Positions 8,133 to 15,708 are shown, numbered from the stretch's first letter. The stretch: 36,174 nucleotides of DNA from JAISGQ01 sp964500965 (GCA_964500965.1 CAZCQZ010000018.1:1-36174); one strand, 5' to 3'. Notes: generated by a model from the sequence alone, not told the origin. Made by a program: numbers and translations.

Positions 8133-8161
8133 AATATACCACGCGCTTTGTCATTTGTCAA
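8133..8161 (-). promoter_or_regulatory. Consensus sigma-A promoter, leftward
   Basis: On the minus strand TTGACA (8156-8161), exactly 17 bases, then TATATT (8133-8138). It points away from the DUF1292 gene into the unexplained stretch 7628-8132. Confidence 0.7.
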
Positions 8162-8219
8162 TACTTATTTTAAATTTTCATTGATTTTTTTATTTATTTT
8201 GCCAACCTGCAATTACCTC

Positions 8220-8248
8220 TTGACTTAATCGCTCCGAGCGGTTAAAAT
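8220..8248 (+). promoter_or_regulatory. Promoter for the DUF1292 gene
   Basis: TTGACT (8220-8225), a 17-base spacer, then TAAAAT (8243-8248). The spacer holds a small inverted repeat (CGCTCCGAGCG). The gene starts 33 bases downstream. Confidence 0.65.
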
Positions 8249-8280
8249 GAATATTAAGGGACGTGAAGGGAGAGATAATC

Positions 8281-8562
8281 TTGGCAGGCGAATACGGCAT
8301 GAATATCGTGACTCTTGTTGATGACGAGGGCACTCAAATGGAATTTGAAGTCCTTGACGCAATCGAAACCGATGACGGAAGATACATTGCTCTGCTTCCT
8401 ATTCCCGATGCCGGAACGGAAAGCGACGGCGAGTATTTCATTCTTCAGGTTGTTGCCGGAGAGAAGCAGGACGAACTTATCGAGGTGGAGGACACCGAGC
8501 TGCTTGAAACTCTTGCGGATATATTCGAGGGTCGCTTTGAAGACCTTTACGGAGGAGAATAA
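8281..8562 (+). CDS. DUF1292 family protein (YrzB type)
   Basis: Small acidic protein of 93 residues in the DUF1292 family, widespread in Firmicutes and of unknown biochemical role; in many genomes it lies beside alaS and ruvX, but not here. The family pattern is visible: VTLVDDEGTQMEFEVLDAI, then YIALLP, then EYFILQVV and an acidic C-terminal helix LLETLADIFEGRFEDL. I chose the TTG at 8281 because AAGGGAGAG (8266-8274) is its ribosome binding site; a GTG at 8263 would place that site inside the gene. The structured RNA at 8621-8835 lies just downstream. Confidence 0.85.
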   Translation: MAGEYGMNIVTLVDDEGTQMEFEVLDAIETDDGRYIALLPIPDAGTESDGEYFILQVVAGEKQDELIEVEDTELLETLADIFEGRFEDLYGGE

Positions 8563-8620
8563 TCTCCACACGGTATACATTTCACGTTTTCGTGCATAAT
8601 ATATACTGTAATGATTTTGA

Positions 8621-8835
8621 TTGCCGGTCTGCCCGAATCGCGGACAGGTGCTTTTATAACCCTACATTTTTGATAAAAGGGAGTCCTTTTGCTCTGTCGG
8701 TGGATTGCAGACCTCCCGGCACGGTCACAGAGCCGTGTTGGACGAAGGGAGCGTGAACCCGCCGGGGGGACACCCACCTGCTTTTCGTAGGCAGGTTATC
8801 AAAAGCACAATACGACCGGGCGGGCATTCAATATG
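8621..8835 (+). ncRNA. ssrS: Long structured RNA, candidate 6S RNA
   Basis: About 215 bases fold into one long interrupted rod. GTGCTTTT-ATAACC (8648-8661) pairs with GGTTAT-C-AAAAGCAC (8794-8808), 14 pairs with one bulge. Outside it TGCCCG (8630-8635) can pair with CGGGCA (8821-8826). Above lies a large open region whose 3' side holds a small hairpin (CCTGC, GCAGG). Then GGTGG/CCACC and the 9-pair stem CCTCCCGGC/GCCGGGGGG lead to a terminal hairpin (CACGG, CCGTG). A closed rod with a central bubble and a small hairpin on the bubble's 3' strand is the layout of 6S RNA, which binds sigma-A RNA polymerase. Ends are approximate, and no upstream promoter is clear. Other large structured RNAs are not excluded. 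Confidence 0.55.
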
Positions 8836-8842
8836 CAATACT

Positions 8843-8874
8843 AAGCAGTGCAGAGCGAAAGCTCTGCACTGCTT
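8843..8874 (+). terminator. Hairpin ending the structured RNA
   Basis: AAGCAGTGCAGAGC (8843-8856) pairs perfectly with its complement (8861-8874) across a GAAA tetraloop. The outer flanks AATAC and GGTATT can lengthen the stem. The U tract is poor. Confidence 0.7.
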
Positions 8875-8933
8875 TGGTATTCCGGGGTAATTTAATCAGC
8901 ACGTGAAAAATTCTAACTATCTCGTGAGAAACA

Positions 8934-8961
8934 TTGATTTTTTACCGATATTTGATATAAT
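8934..8961 (+). promoter_or_regulatory. Promoter of the restriction-modification operon
   Basis: TTGATT (8934-8939), a 16-base spacer, then TATAAT (8956-8961) preceded by TGA, an extended -10. Transcription should start near 8968, exactly at the palindrome that follows. Confidence 0.7.
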
Positions 8962-8968
8962 ATTGACA

Positions 8969-8991
8969 ACCCGATTTTATACAATCGGGTT
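8969..8991 (+). promoter_or_regulatory. Palindrome at the R-M transcription start (candidate operator)
   Basis: AACCCGATT and AATCGGGTT form a perfect 9-base inverted repeat around TATAC. Its place at about +1 to +23 suits an operator for the HTH domain fused to the methylase, as described for methylases such as M.SsoII that repress their own operon. It would also form a hairpin at the 5' end of the mRNA. Confidence 0.5.
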
Positions 8992-9025
8992 TACTCGTAT
9001 AAATCCTGAAACCGGAGGTTGCACC

Positions 9026-9067
9026 GTGGCTATATCCTACAAAAAAATTATGGATGCTTCTTATTGA
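9026..9067 (+). other. Start of the methylase HTH domain, frameshifted by an A7 tract
   Basis: GTG at 9026 has a strong GGAGG (9013-9017) 8 bases ahead and encodes MAISYKK, the usual start of this XRE-type HTH family. After the A7 run (9041-9047) this frame continues only to a TGA at 9065. With six As it would read on as LWMLLIDKNMNKTEL and join the methylase frame. No other ribosome binding site serves the downstream ATGs at 9054 and 9075. Confidence 0.8.
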
Positions 9068-10256
9068 TAAAAATATGAATAAAACGGAGCTGAAAGAGCT
9101 TGCCGGCGTAAGCTTCAATGTTTTGGCACGTATAGGAAAAAATGAGGCAGTCTCCTTTAACCGCATAGAAAAATCTGCGCGGTGCGCCGGCTGCAATGTA
9201 GGTGACATAATGGATATAATTACAGACGAACCGCATACCCCGGAACAAAAGAGATTCACTTCCATTGAGCTTTTTGCCGGTGCGGGCGGATTGGCTCTCG
9301 GCGTTGAAAAAGCCGGATTTTATAACCTTGGGCTTATCGAATTTGACAAATCCGCCGCCGACACACTCAAATGTAACCGTCCCGGCTGGCGCGTTATCAA
9401 TGACGACATTGCAAATATAAGCTGTCTTGATTTAAAAGAATATTTCGGGCTTGAAAGCGGCGATCTTGATTTGCTTTCCGGCGGCGCGCCATGTCAGAGC
9501 TTTTCCTATGCAGGTAAGCGTTTGGGACTTGAAGATGCCAGAGGAACACTGTTTTTTCACTACGCAAAATTTCTTGAGCAGCTACAGCCGAAAATTTTCC
9601 TCTTTGAAAATGTAAAGGGTTTGCTGACCCACGACAAAGGGCGTACATACAGGACTATTACGGATATTTTTGAAAACACCGGATACAAAATCCAAAAAAA
9701 AATATTGAACGCTTGGGATTACGGCGTTCCCCAAAAGAGGGAGCGGCTGATTACAATCGGCATCAGAAACGATTTAAGTGATAAAATAGCCTTTGAATTT
9801 CCGACACCTCATAAATACAAGCCGGTTTTAAGGGATATTCTGCTCGACTGTCCCCAAAGCGAGGGTGCTCTTTATTCCGAACAGAAAAGAAAAATCTTTG
9901 AAATGGTTCCTCCCGGCGGCTACTGGCGTGATATTCCGGAAGATGTCGCAAAAAAATATATGAAAAGCTGTTGGAATATGGAGGGCGGTCGAACGGGAAT
10001 ACTGCGACGCATGAGCCTTGATGAGCCGTCTCTTGCCGTATTGACTTCCCCAAGCCAAAAGCAGACCGACCGCTGTCACCCGTTAGAAGCCCGTCCGTTT
10101 ACCGTTCGTGAAAACGCACGCTGTCAAAGCTTTCCAGATGACTGGCAATTCTGCGGCAGCATCGGGCAACAGTATAAACAGGTGGGCAATGCCGTACCTG
10201 TCAATCTGGCATATGATATTGCCGTAAAAATCAGAGAAGCATTGGAGCGTTTGTAA
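9054..10256 (+). CDS. DNA (cytosine-5) methyltransferase with N-terminal HTH (start disrupted)
   Basis: C5 cytosine methylase, 400 residues from the ATG at 9054. The first 58 residues are an XRE/Cro-type HTH lacking its opening strand (see 9026-9067). All methylase motifs are present in order: IELFAGAGG (71-79, SAM site), GGAPCQSF (143-150, catalytic Cys147), FENVKGL (184-190), QKRERLITIGIR (motif VIII), a variable target-recognition region around RMSLDEP to ARPFTVREN, and QVGNAVPVN (motif X). It protects host DNA from the endonuclease whose gene overlaps its stop (TAATG). The neighbour suggests GGNCC as target. The pair has an AT-richer look than the flanking genes, fitting horizontal gain. 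The enzyme domain is intact; expression depends on how the start is reached. Confidence 0.92.
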   Translation: MLLIDKNMNKTELKELAGVSFNVLARIGKNEAVSFNRIEKSARCAGCNVGDIMDIITDEPHTPEQKRFTSIELFAGAGGLALGVEKAGFYNLGLIEFDKSAADTLKCNRPGWRVINDDIANISCLDLKEYFGLESGDLDLLSGGAPCQSFSYAGKRLGLEDARGTLFFHYAKFLEQLQPKIFLFENVKGLLTHDKGRTYRTITDIFENTGYKIQKKILNAWDYGVPQKRERLITIGIRNDLSDKIAFEFPTPHKYKPVLRDILLDCPQSEGALYSEQKRKIFEMVPPGGYWRDIPEDVAKKYMKSCWNMEGGRTGILRRMSLDEPSLAVLTSPSQKQTDRCHPLEARPFTVRENARCQSFPDDWQFCGSIGQQYKQVGNAVPVNLAYDIAVKIREALERL

Positions 10257-11068
10257 TGTGGCAGTTATCTTTTATCAGCGAGAGTGATTTCACCGAGCAT
10301 GTTAAGGCAACTATTGAAAAATACGGCGAAAAGCTTAAATCCTTTGACCTGAAAAGATTCAACAAAAATATCATCGACCCCATTAAGCTGGTTTTTGACA
10401 AAACTGTTTATCGGTATTCATGGGAAGAAATAGTCGGCAACGAAATTTTCCGGCAAAGAGATAAATCAAACAACAATGATATCGGCTATTTTCATCAACG
10501 GATTTTTCAGTACATTGCCAATTGCCGTGTACCGATGAACGGTAAAGAGGGCGGTTGGGATATTATTTACGAAAATGACGGCGGTATTGAAATTCCCGAT
10601 GCGAGTATCGTCCACACGGTGTATGTGGAAATGAAAAATAAGCACAACACGATGAACTCCGCATCTGCCGGCAAAACGTTCATAAAAATGCAAAATCAAT
10701 TGCTAAACGATGACGATTGTGCCTGCTTTCTGGTTGAGGCGATTTCACCGCACTCCCAAAACATCAAGTGGGAAACTACCGTAGACGGTCGCAGAGTAGG
10801 TCACAGGCTTATTCGCCGTGTCAGCCTTGACAGGTTTTACGCACTTGTAACAGGTCAGGAAGATGCCTTTTATCAAATGTGCATGATTCTTCCCGATACC
10901 ATCGAAAAAGCCCTTAAAAATCTTGATAGCTCCATTGTACCCCATGACACCGTAATGGAAGAATTGCGATTGTCCGCTTCCGAGCAAAACTGTGAATCGG
11001 AAGAATTATCTATCGCTATGGCGGTATATATGCTTGGTTTTGGCGAATATCGGGGCTTTGCAAAATAA
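10256..11068 (+). CDS. Eco47II-family type II restriction endonuclease
   Basis: 270-residue protein resembling the Eco47II / Sau96I family of type II endonucleases, whose members cut GGNCC. The hallmark stretch is TVYVEMKNKHNTMNSASAG, in which E and K of VEMK form the end of a PD-(D/E)xK catalytic site; the preceding GGWDIIYE and GIEIPDAS supply acidic residues. The ATG overlaps the methylase stop as TAATG, so the two are translated together. The frame is complete, with no sign of decay. The family call is from memory of that motif; the exact recognition sequence is inferred. A hairpin at 11082-11119 ends the operon. Confidence 0.85.
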   Translation: MWQLSFISESDFTEHVKATIEKYGEKLKSFDLKRFNKNIIDPIKLVFDKTVYRYSWEEIVGNEIFRQRDKSNNNDIGYFHQRIFQYIANCRVPMNGKEGGWDIIYENDGGIEIPDASIVHTVYVEMKNKHNTMNSASAGKTFIKMQNQLLNDDDCACFLVEAISPHSQNIKWETTVDGRRVGHRLIRRVSLDRFYALVTGQEDAFYQMCMILPDTIEKALKNLDSSIVPHDTVMEELRLSASEQNCESEELSIAMAVYMLGFGEYRGFAK

Positions 11069-11081
11069 TACACATTAACGA

Positions 11082-11119
11082 AAAGCCGGTGTGAATCTCA
11101 ACTGATTCACACCGGCTTT
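11082..11119. terminator. Bidirectional terminator between convergent genes
   Basis: AAAGCCGGTGTGAATC (11082-11097) pairs perfectly with its complement (11104-11119), loop TCAACT. It lies between the endonuclease (plus) and the large membrane protein (minus), whose stop is 16 bases away. Confidence 0.85.
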
Positions 11120-11135
11120 AGCTATATTCCGAAAA

Positions 11136-13310
11136 TCAATTATCCTCTATTGCACGGACGGCACTGACATAATAGCCGCCGTCAACGGCGTTGAGAACAT
11201 ACTCCATTTTCTTGTAGTACTCCGAATCGTCTGCGGTTTCGTCCGTTGTGCTCAGATAGCCCACTTCCAAAAGCACCTGCGTGCGTGAGCCGATATGACT
11301 TATCTTGATAATTTCAGGCTCAATATCGCCGCTGGTGGTTATGACATGGAAGCTGTCATCTGCCGCGCTGTAATAATAAATTTTCTCGTCCTCTATTGTG
11401 TACATATTGGCGTAGTCAACGGCAAATTCCTCACCGAAAAGAGCCTTGCCGGATTCCTCCACATCTGCCGAGGGAATGAGAAGTCTTGTTTCGTTTTCAA
11501 CCTCAAGGGCAGTGTAGCTGTGGTCTGCCGCCGCTTCACCGTAGGTAAGACGGTTTATTGCCGCTTCCACAAGAACATTATTGTCCACAGAGGATATGGT
11601 TTCAAAGGGTTCGGGGTCGGCGTTGACCACCGGCAGAATAAACGATGCGTAATCCGTCTGTGTACCGGCGGAGGACGAGCCTCCCGGTATTCCCTTGATA
11701 AACCAGACAACCACAAAGATAAAGCCTATGATTGCGAATATCATTGTTGCTCCGCCGATAATTGCCGATGCTCTGCGGCGTTGGCGTTTGTCCTTAATAA
11801 TCATGTCGTCTCCTTCCTCCAGCCATTGCTCAAAGAAATCGTCGTCATCAAGCTCAGGTGCGATTCCCGGCGTTGTGGCGGCAAATACGGCAGTGGCATC
11901 TTCGGGGCGTTTTTTTCTGATAAACAGCGTTTCGTCCTGGGCAACCCCCGGCGAATATGCCGATGAATCGGCAAGCTCCGGCGAAATACGGGTTTCAAAG
12001 CTGCGACGGTGTGTAACATGAGGTACTGCCGCTGTGGGAATCTCCGTAACTACGTCCTCGGACTGCTCCCGAACAGGCTCCGGCTCTGCTTCTTCGTCCT
12101 CGTATTCATAGTAATCCTCGTCGAAATCGTCCGTTTCATCATTGCTTTCGGCGGCTTTTTCAGGCGCGATATACACCTTTATGTCATCATCGTTTTCGCC
12201 GTCATCTTCGATTTCTTCCACGCTTTCGACTTCCGTTTCCTCTGTTTCGCATTCCTGCACGGCTGTTTCTTCCTGCACTTCTTCGGGTTCTGCGACTTCT
12301 TCGGCTTCCTCGAATTTCTCGACTTCCCCGACCTCCGCCGTTTCCTCCGGAATTTCAGTCAGCTCATCGTCGGGTGCTTTCTCTGCTTCTTCGCAGATTT
12401 CCTCAACACCCTCCTCATCGACGGCTTCTTCAACGGCGGTTTCTTTCTCCATAACATTCTCCGTCTGTTCGGGCTCAGCCTTTTCCTGTTCCGTCAAATC
12501 CGCCAAAATAACGGTTGCCTCGACCGCCGATTCCGCTTCGCTTTCCGCCGGTTCTGTGATTTCGACATCGTTCGGCTGTTCTTCGGCACTGTCCTTGCGC
12601 TCCGGCATCTCCGCTTCAACAGGTACACCGACAATCTCGGCGGTGCTTTCCTCCGCTTCTGTCTCCGCTGTGAGGTGAGTTTTTACGTCCATAGCCGCGA
12701 ACTGTGCCGCGCCTGCAACCGGAAGTCCGACGGTAACATCGCCCGACACCCTTTCGTTACGCTCCGTTTCAACCGTATTCTGCCGCTCGGCAACGACCTC
12801 CGCACTTTGACTGCGAAGCTTTTCCGCTTCGTCAATAGCACTCTGTCGTATCTCATTCAAATGGGCATCGCCGCCAAATTCGACTGCCGCACGATGTGCC
12901 GCGCCTGCTCTTGCGGCCTGCTGCTGTGCCACCTGCGCCCGTCTGGTCTGTCTGGTACGCCTTGTCGTACCCTGAGAGCCTCGGCTGACCTGTGAACGCG
13001 TCACCTGCATTCTCTGCTGATATGGTGCGCTGTTCTGAGCTTTTTCGCTTCCCGGTGAATCCGGCAAAGCCGCCTTTTCCTCGTGAGCACGCAAACGCGC
13101 CTGTTCCTGCTCCCGTTCAAGCTGCTTAACTCTCACCGGGTCAACGCTTTCGGGGTGATATATCTCCTCCGGAGCGGAAACTCCCGGCGGCAGATAGCCT
13201 GTATACGGATTCGGTCTGTTATAGCGTTCGCTGTAGCTCTCACCGCGACGGCTTTTTCCCGATATGTCACGGGTTGTTCCCGTTCGGTGGGAGCCTGAAT
13301 TATTCGCCAT
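11136..13310 (-). CDS. Large acidic one-pass membrane protein, function unknown
   Basis: 724 residues, not recognised. Residues 1-140 are polar and basic (Arg/Gln-rich, a TRRTRQTRR patch). Residues 140-300 are Glu/Ala-rich with likely coiled coil, and 300-420 are strongly acidic low-complexity sequence. A basic stop-transfer KDKRQRRR precedes a transmembrane helix at about 517-540. The last 180 residues form an outer domain rich in Asp, Glu and Tyr with a beta pattern, ending YYVSAVRAIEDN. A long disordered inner part, a single helix and a small outer domain resemble envelope or divisome-associated proteins, but no catalytic motif is visible. AGGAGG lies about 9 bases before the ATG. Only 40 bases separate it from proA, so it is likely the last gene of the barnase-to-proA operon. 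Confidence 0.8.
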   Translation of the reverse strand: MANNSGSHRTGTTRDISGKSRRGESYSERYNRPNPYTGYLPPGVSAPEEIYHPESVDPVRVKQLEREQEQARLRAHEEKAALPDSPGSEKAQNSAPYQQRMQVTRSQVSRGSQGTTRRTRQTRRAQVAQQQAARAGAAHRAAVEFGGDAHLNEIRQSAIDEAEKLRSQSAEVVAERQNTVETERNERVSGDVTVGLPVAGAAQFAAMDVKTHLTAETEAEESTAEIVGVPVEAEMPERKDSAEEQPNDVEITEPAESEAESAVEATVILADLTEQEKAEPEQTENVMEKETAVEEAVDEEGVEEICEEAEKAPDDELTEIPEETAEVGEVEKFEEAEEVAEPEEVQEETAVQECETEETEVESVEEIEDDGENDDDIKVYIAPEKAAESNDETDDFDEDYYEYEDEEAEPEPVREQSEDVVTEIPTAAVPHVTHRRSFETRISPELADSSAYSPGVAQDETLFIRKKRPEDATAVFAATTPGIAPELDDDDFFEQWLEEGDDMIIKDKRQRRRASAIIGGATMIFAIIGFIFVVVWFIKGIPGGSSSAGTQTDYASFILPVVNADPEPFETISSVDNNVLVEAAINRLTYGEAAADHSYTALEVENETRLLIPSADVEESGKALFGEEFAVDYANMYTIEDEKIYYYSAADDSFHVITTSGDIEPEIIKISHIGSRTQVLLEVGYLSTTDETADDSEYYKKMEYVLNAVDGGYYVSAVRAIEDN

Positions 13311-13350
13311 ATCCGAACAACCTCCTTTACTTCGGTATGTCCTCTCAATA

Positions 13351-14601
13351 TTACTCTCTTATCTGACCGTTGCCGAGAATTATATATTTCTGACTTGTCA
13401 GGTGCTTTAAACCCATAGGACCTCTGGCGTGAAGCTTCTGGGTGGAAATGCCGATTTCCGCTCCGAAGCCGAAAATGCCGCCGTCTGTAAAACGGGTGGA
13501 AGCATTGACATAAACCGCCGCAGAATCAACCTCGGCAGTAAATCTGCGCGCGGCACTGTAATCATTTGTTATTATCGCCTCGCTGTGACCGCTTGAATAC
13601 TCGGCAATATGGTCAAGTGCCTCGTCAAGACTGTCAACCACCCGGCAGGCAAGGATATAATCGAGAAATTCGGTTTCGTAATCCGACCTCTGTGCCGGTA
13701 CTGCCCTATCCCCCAATATTGAACGGGTTATCTCACAGCCCCGAATTTCCACCTGCTTTTTATCAAGCCTTGCGGCTATGGCAGGCAGTACCCTGGGAGC
13801 GACATTTTTATGAATCAACACCGTTTCCACAGCATTGCACACGCTGGGGCGGCTTGTTTTGGCGTTGCTTATGATGCTCGCCGCCATTGCAATATCTGCG
13901 GATTCGTCCACATATATGTGACAATTTCCGACACCTGTTTCAATTACAGGCACAGTACTGTTTTCCACCACCGAGCGAATAAGCCCTGCACCGCCTCTGG
14001 GAATCAGCACGTCAAGATAATCGTTAAGGCGCATAAGCTCAACGGCGGTTTCGTGAGAGGTGTCCTCCACAAGGGCTATGCAATCCTCGTCAAAGCCGGA
14101 TTTTTCAAGGGCGCATCTGAGCAAATCCGCTATCGCTTTATTGGAATTTATGGCGTCACTGCCGCCGCGCAGAATACAGGCATTGCCTGCCTTAAAGCAC
14201 AGTGCCGCCGCATCGCTTGTGACATTCGGGCGTGCTTCGTAAATTATTCCGCACACTCCCAAGGGAACGCGGACGCACTTAATATCAAGCCCCATATACC
14301 CTGTGCCGCCGCTTATTATCTCGCCGCATGGGTCGGGCAGTGCGGCAATCTCACGTATTCCCTCTGCCATTGCGTTGATTCTGTCCCCTGTCAGGCGCAG
14401 ACGGTCAAGAAGGCTTTCCTTCATACCGCTTGAAACGCCCTTTTCAACGTCAAGCCCGTTTGCGGTGAGAATTTCCTCTGTGCCGCTTTCGAGTAGCTCT
14501 GCCATTTTTATAAGTGCCGCGTTTTTATCTTCGGTTTTTGCCGCCGCCAGCTTTCTTTTTGCCCGCAGAGCATTTTGACCCATAAGCGTAAGGCTTGCCA
14601 T
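13351..14601 (-). CDS. proA: Gamma-glutamyl phosphate reductase
   Basis: Second step of proline synthesis: NADPH-dependent reduction of glutamyl 5-phosphate to glutamate semialdehyde in the cytosol. 416 residues, the normal length. The aldehyde dehydrogenase-type catalytic cysteine is in SRPSVCNAVETVLIH; other family stretches are GVCGIIYEARPNVT, CILRGGSDAINSN, IPRGGAGLI, and the C-terminal FGFGAEIGISTQKLHARGPMG split around the conserved glycine motif. It lies 27 bases downstream of proB in the same direction. Reading frame and motifs are intact. Confidence 0.97.
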   Translation of the reverse strand: MASLTLMGQNALRAKRKLAAAKTEDKNAALIKMAELLESGTEEILTANGLDVEKGVSSGMKESLLDRLRLTGDRINAMAEGIREIAALPDPCGEIISGGTGYMGLDIKCVRVPLGVCGIIYEARPNVTSDAAALCFKAGNACILRGGSDAINSNKAIADLLRCALEKSGFDEDCIALVEDTSHETAVELMRLNDYLDVLIPRGGAGLIRSVVENSTVPVIETGVGNCHIYVDESADIAMAASIISNAKTSRPSVCNAVETVLIHKNVAPRVLPAIAARLDKKQVEIRGCEITRSILGDRAVPAQRSDYETEFLDYILACRVVDSLDEALDHIAEYSSGHSEAIITNDYSAARRFTAEVDSAAVYVNASTRFTDGGIFGFGAEIGISTQKLHARGPMGLKHLTSQKYIILGNGQIRE

Positions 14602-14628
14602 ATTTATTTCGCCCCTCTGTTTAATATA

Positions 14629-15426
14629 TCAGTTTTTGTCCCTTTTTGCAACAAAATGTGTGCCAATCTGTTCACCGTCAATTATTTTTCTGATATTCGC
14701 CGGTGTATCGCCTGCACATATATATGTTTCAATGCCTGCTTCACATGAGCGTGTTGCGGCGGAAAGCTTTGTAATCATTCCACCCGTGCCGCGGCTTGAG
14801 CCGCTTCCTCCTGCCAGTGCCCGTATGCTTTCGTCAATATTCAAAACCACCGGCAATCGCACTGCATCGGGATTTTTTCGGGGGTCGGAATTATAAAGCC
14901 CGTCCATATCGGTGAGCATAATAAGCATATCTGCATTGATAAGCACCGCAACAATGGAGGAAAGGTTATCGTTATCGCCTATATTATGTCCGCTCAGCTC
15001 GTCAACGCTGACCGCATCGTTTTCATTTACAACGGGAATTACTCCCATTTTAAGCAGTTCTTCCATACAGGCGGTTACGTTTTCACGCCGCTTTTCATCG
15101 TCGATAACATCGCCGGTAATAAGCACCTGCGCCGTTTTTACTCCGTATTCTCCGAAAAACTTATCGTACATATACATCAGCTCACACTGACCTACTGCCG
15201 CACACGCCTGACGTGCGGATATTTCCGTGGGACGCTCCGACAAGCCCAGCTTACTTACTCCAACGCCGATTGCGCCGCTGGTTACAAGCACAACCTCCTT
15301 GCCGGAATTGCACACATCGGAAATCACGCGGCAAAGCCCCTCAATTCTGCCGATGTTCGGTTTTCCGTTGTCATAGGTAAGAGTTGATGTGCCTACCTTG
15401 ACAACTATCCGTATTGTTTCACCCAT
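14629..15426 (-). CDS. proB: Glutamate 5-kinase (short form without PUA domain)
   Basis: First step of proline synthesis: ATP-dependent phosphorylation of glutamate, the feedback-regulated step. 265 residues, the amino acid kinase domain alone; many homologues add a C-terminal PUA domain, absent here. Family stretches are VVKVGTSTLTY, VLVTSGAIGVG, NENDAVSVDE, DNDNLSS, LTDMDGLY and a glycine-rich GTGGMITKL. GGAGGG sits 8 bases before the ATG. Barstar ends only 15 bases upstream, so proB shares a transcript with the barnase-barstar pair. Confidence 0.96.
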   Translation of the reverse strand: MGETIRIVVKVGTSTLTYDNGKPNIGRIEGLCRVISDVCNSGKEVVLVTSGAIGVGVSKLGLSERPTEISARQACAAVGQCELMYMYDKFFGEYGVKTAQVLITGDVIDDEKRRENVTACMEELLKMGVIPVVNENDAVSVDELSGHNIGDNDNLSSIVAVLINADMLIMLTDMDGLYNSDPRKNPDAVRLPVVLNIDESIRALAGGSGSSRGTGGMITKLSAATRSCEAGIETYICAGDTPANIRKIIDGEQIGTHFVAKRDKN

Positions 15427-15441
15427 ATTATACCCTCCGTA

Positions 15442-15708
15442 CTATTTCAGAGTGACCTTTATATGTCCGTTTTCCCTTGCCGCCGCAAGCAAAACCTTTA
15501 TTATTCTTCTGCCGTAGCCGTTCATAGCTTCGGCAAGTGCCTCACTGTCCTCGACGATTATTGTCGTTTCCTCGCTCCGCTCGGTGAGCAAATCGTAAAG
15601 CGCATCGAGATTCTTTCCGTAATATTCGGGAAAGCCCAACCGCTCTGCAAGATGCTCATGTGCTTCCTGTCTGGTATTCATCAGGCTTTTGCAAATTCTT
15701 ACTTCCAT
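15442..15708 (-). CDS. Barstar-family RNase inhibitor
   Basis: 88-residue acidic protein of the barstar family, which binds and blocks barnase-type ribonucleases in the cytoplasm. The family core FPEYYGKNLDALYDLLTE (about 26-43) contains the helix with the acidic and tyrosine residues that plug the RNase active site. Its ATG lies inside the end of the barnase gene (10-base overlap, ATGGAAGTAA), which couples inhibitor to toxin translation. GGAGACAGGA precedes the start. It is followed 15 bases later by proB. Confidence 0.92.
   Translation of the reverse strand: MEVRICKSLMNTRQEAHEHLAERLGFPEYYGKNLDALYDLLTERSEETTIIVEDSEALAEAMNGYGRRIIKVLLAAARENGHIKVTLK

Noticed and set aside
8640..8830. Reading the structured RNA as an SRP RNA, glmS ribozyme or cobalamin riboswitch
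   Set aside because: It lacks the SRP GGAA-loop and A-rich internal loops, the glmS core, and the B12 box, and it is not placed before a metabolic gene.
12142..12678. 178-residue Ser-rich frame on the plus strand
   Set aside because: It is the antisense image of the Glu/Ala-rich part of the large membrane protein on the minus strand; low complexity, no start signals.
12009..12995. 328-residue Phe/Arg/Cys-rich frame on the plus strand
   Set aside because: Antisense of the same acidic coding region; composition is unlike a real protein and no ribosome binding site is present.
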